Source: Sorex araneus (Eukaryota > Chordata > Mammalia > Eulipotyphla > Soricidae). Taken from it: 64,000 bases of DNA. Positions 63,756-64,000 of the stretch are shown here, in pieces (the first letter of the stretch is position 1; every line of letters begins with the position of its first letter). The notes under the pieces are model-generated. The model had not been told where the DNA came from. It worked only from the letters and a program-made list of their open reading frames with translations, and ran no database searches. The stretch covers positions 176,340,589 to 176,404,588 of the forward strand of contig NC_073305.1 in NCBI RefSeq assembly GCF_027595985.1. Reading direction: 5' to 3'. A program made the translations under genes and the position numbers.

Positions 63756-64000
63756 CTACGGTTATAAAACAAGAGAAAGAAAAATGTTCACTTCCATGCA
63801 ACTAAATATAAACTGCTGAAAATTTGGGTATGTGGGTTTTGTGACTGAAATCTCCCAAGCTTTTTTGAGGTTGGGGTGGGCTACCTCCCCCCACCTCCCG
63901 GTACTTTTGGAAGACTCAGCAGTAACATCCACACCCCAAAAAGACCACCCAACTAAAAAGCAACTCCAGCCTTACCGTCCTGATAAAAATACCAAATTCC
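63756..64000 (-). other. LATS1 intron, with repeat copy at the window end
   Basis: From about 63806 the sequence matches 36377-36520: ATAAACTGCTGAAAATT, GGGTTTTGTGACTGAAATCT and GTTGGGGTGGGCTA occur in both. A second copy of the complex retroelement therefore starts or ends here, cut by the window edge. Upstream LATS1 exons are outside. Confidence 0.75.

Overview
This is mammalian nuclear DNA: widely spaced short exons with GT/AG splice sites, one CpG island and a very high load of short retroposons. The commonest repeat is a tRNA-derived SINE of about 170-180 bp. It has an A box (TAGCACAGCGGG), a B box (GGTTCGATTCC), a 3' end like GTGACCCAAAAAG and a poly-A tail. From memory it matches the SOR family of shrews, so the source is probably a soricid such as Sorex. 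That species call rests on recall and has not been tested by a search.

Three conserved genes lie in the order known from human 6q25.1. GINM1 (+, 1 to about 10.55 kb) contributes its last five coding exons. KATNA1 (-, about 13.1 to 41.5 kb) is complete: ten coding exons join in phase into 491 codons plus stop, the human length. Its promoter is the CpG island at about 40.65-41.95 kb. LATS1 (-, about 48.5 kb to beyond 64 kb) contributes its last five coding exons, which match human residues 167 to 1130, and a long 3' UTR. GINM1 and KATNA1 converge tail to tail across about 2.5 kb. KATNA1 and LATS1 are head to tail.

The genes are not a functional unit. LATS1 is the Hippo-pathway kinase that phosphorylates YAP/TAZ, KATNA1 is the catalytic katanin subunit that severs microtubules, and GINM1 is a poorly understood single-pass membrane glycoprotein.

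The rest is introns and spacers holding well over 100 recognisable SINE copies of all ages, many with perfect target-site duplications. There are also three copies of a longer composite SINE, at least seven copies of a retroposon 3' end finishing in a GTGATTCAATAAA-like word, two regions with repeated monomer-like units (31.2-31.7 and 35.4-37.25 kb), and several microsatellites. I found no sign of a bacterial, phage, CRISPR or otherwise undescribed gene system. The most informative oddities are in the repeats: the composite SINE, a SINE flanked by 47-bp direct repeats, monomer-like tandem units, and a GC-rich old SINE inside the KATNA1 CpG island.
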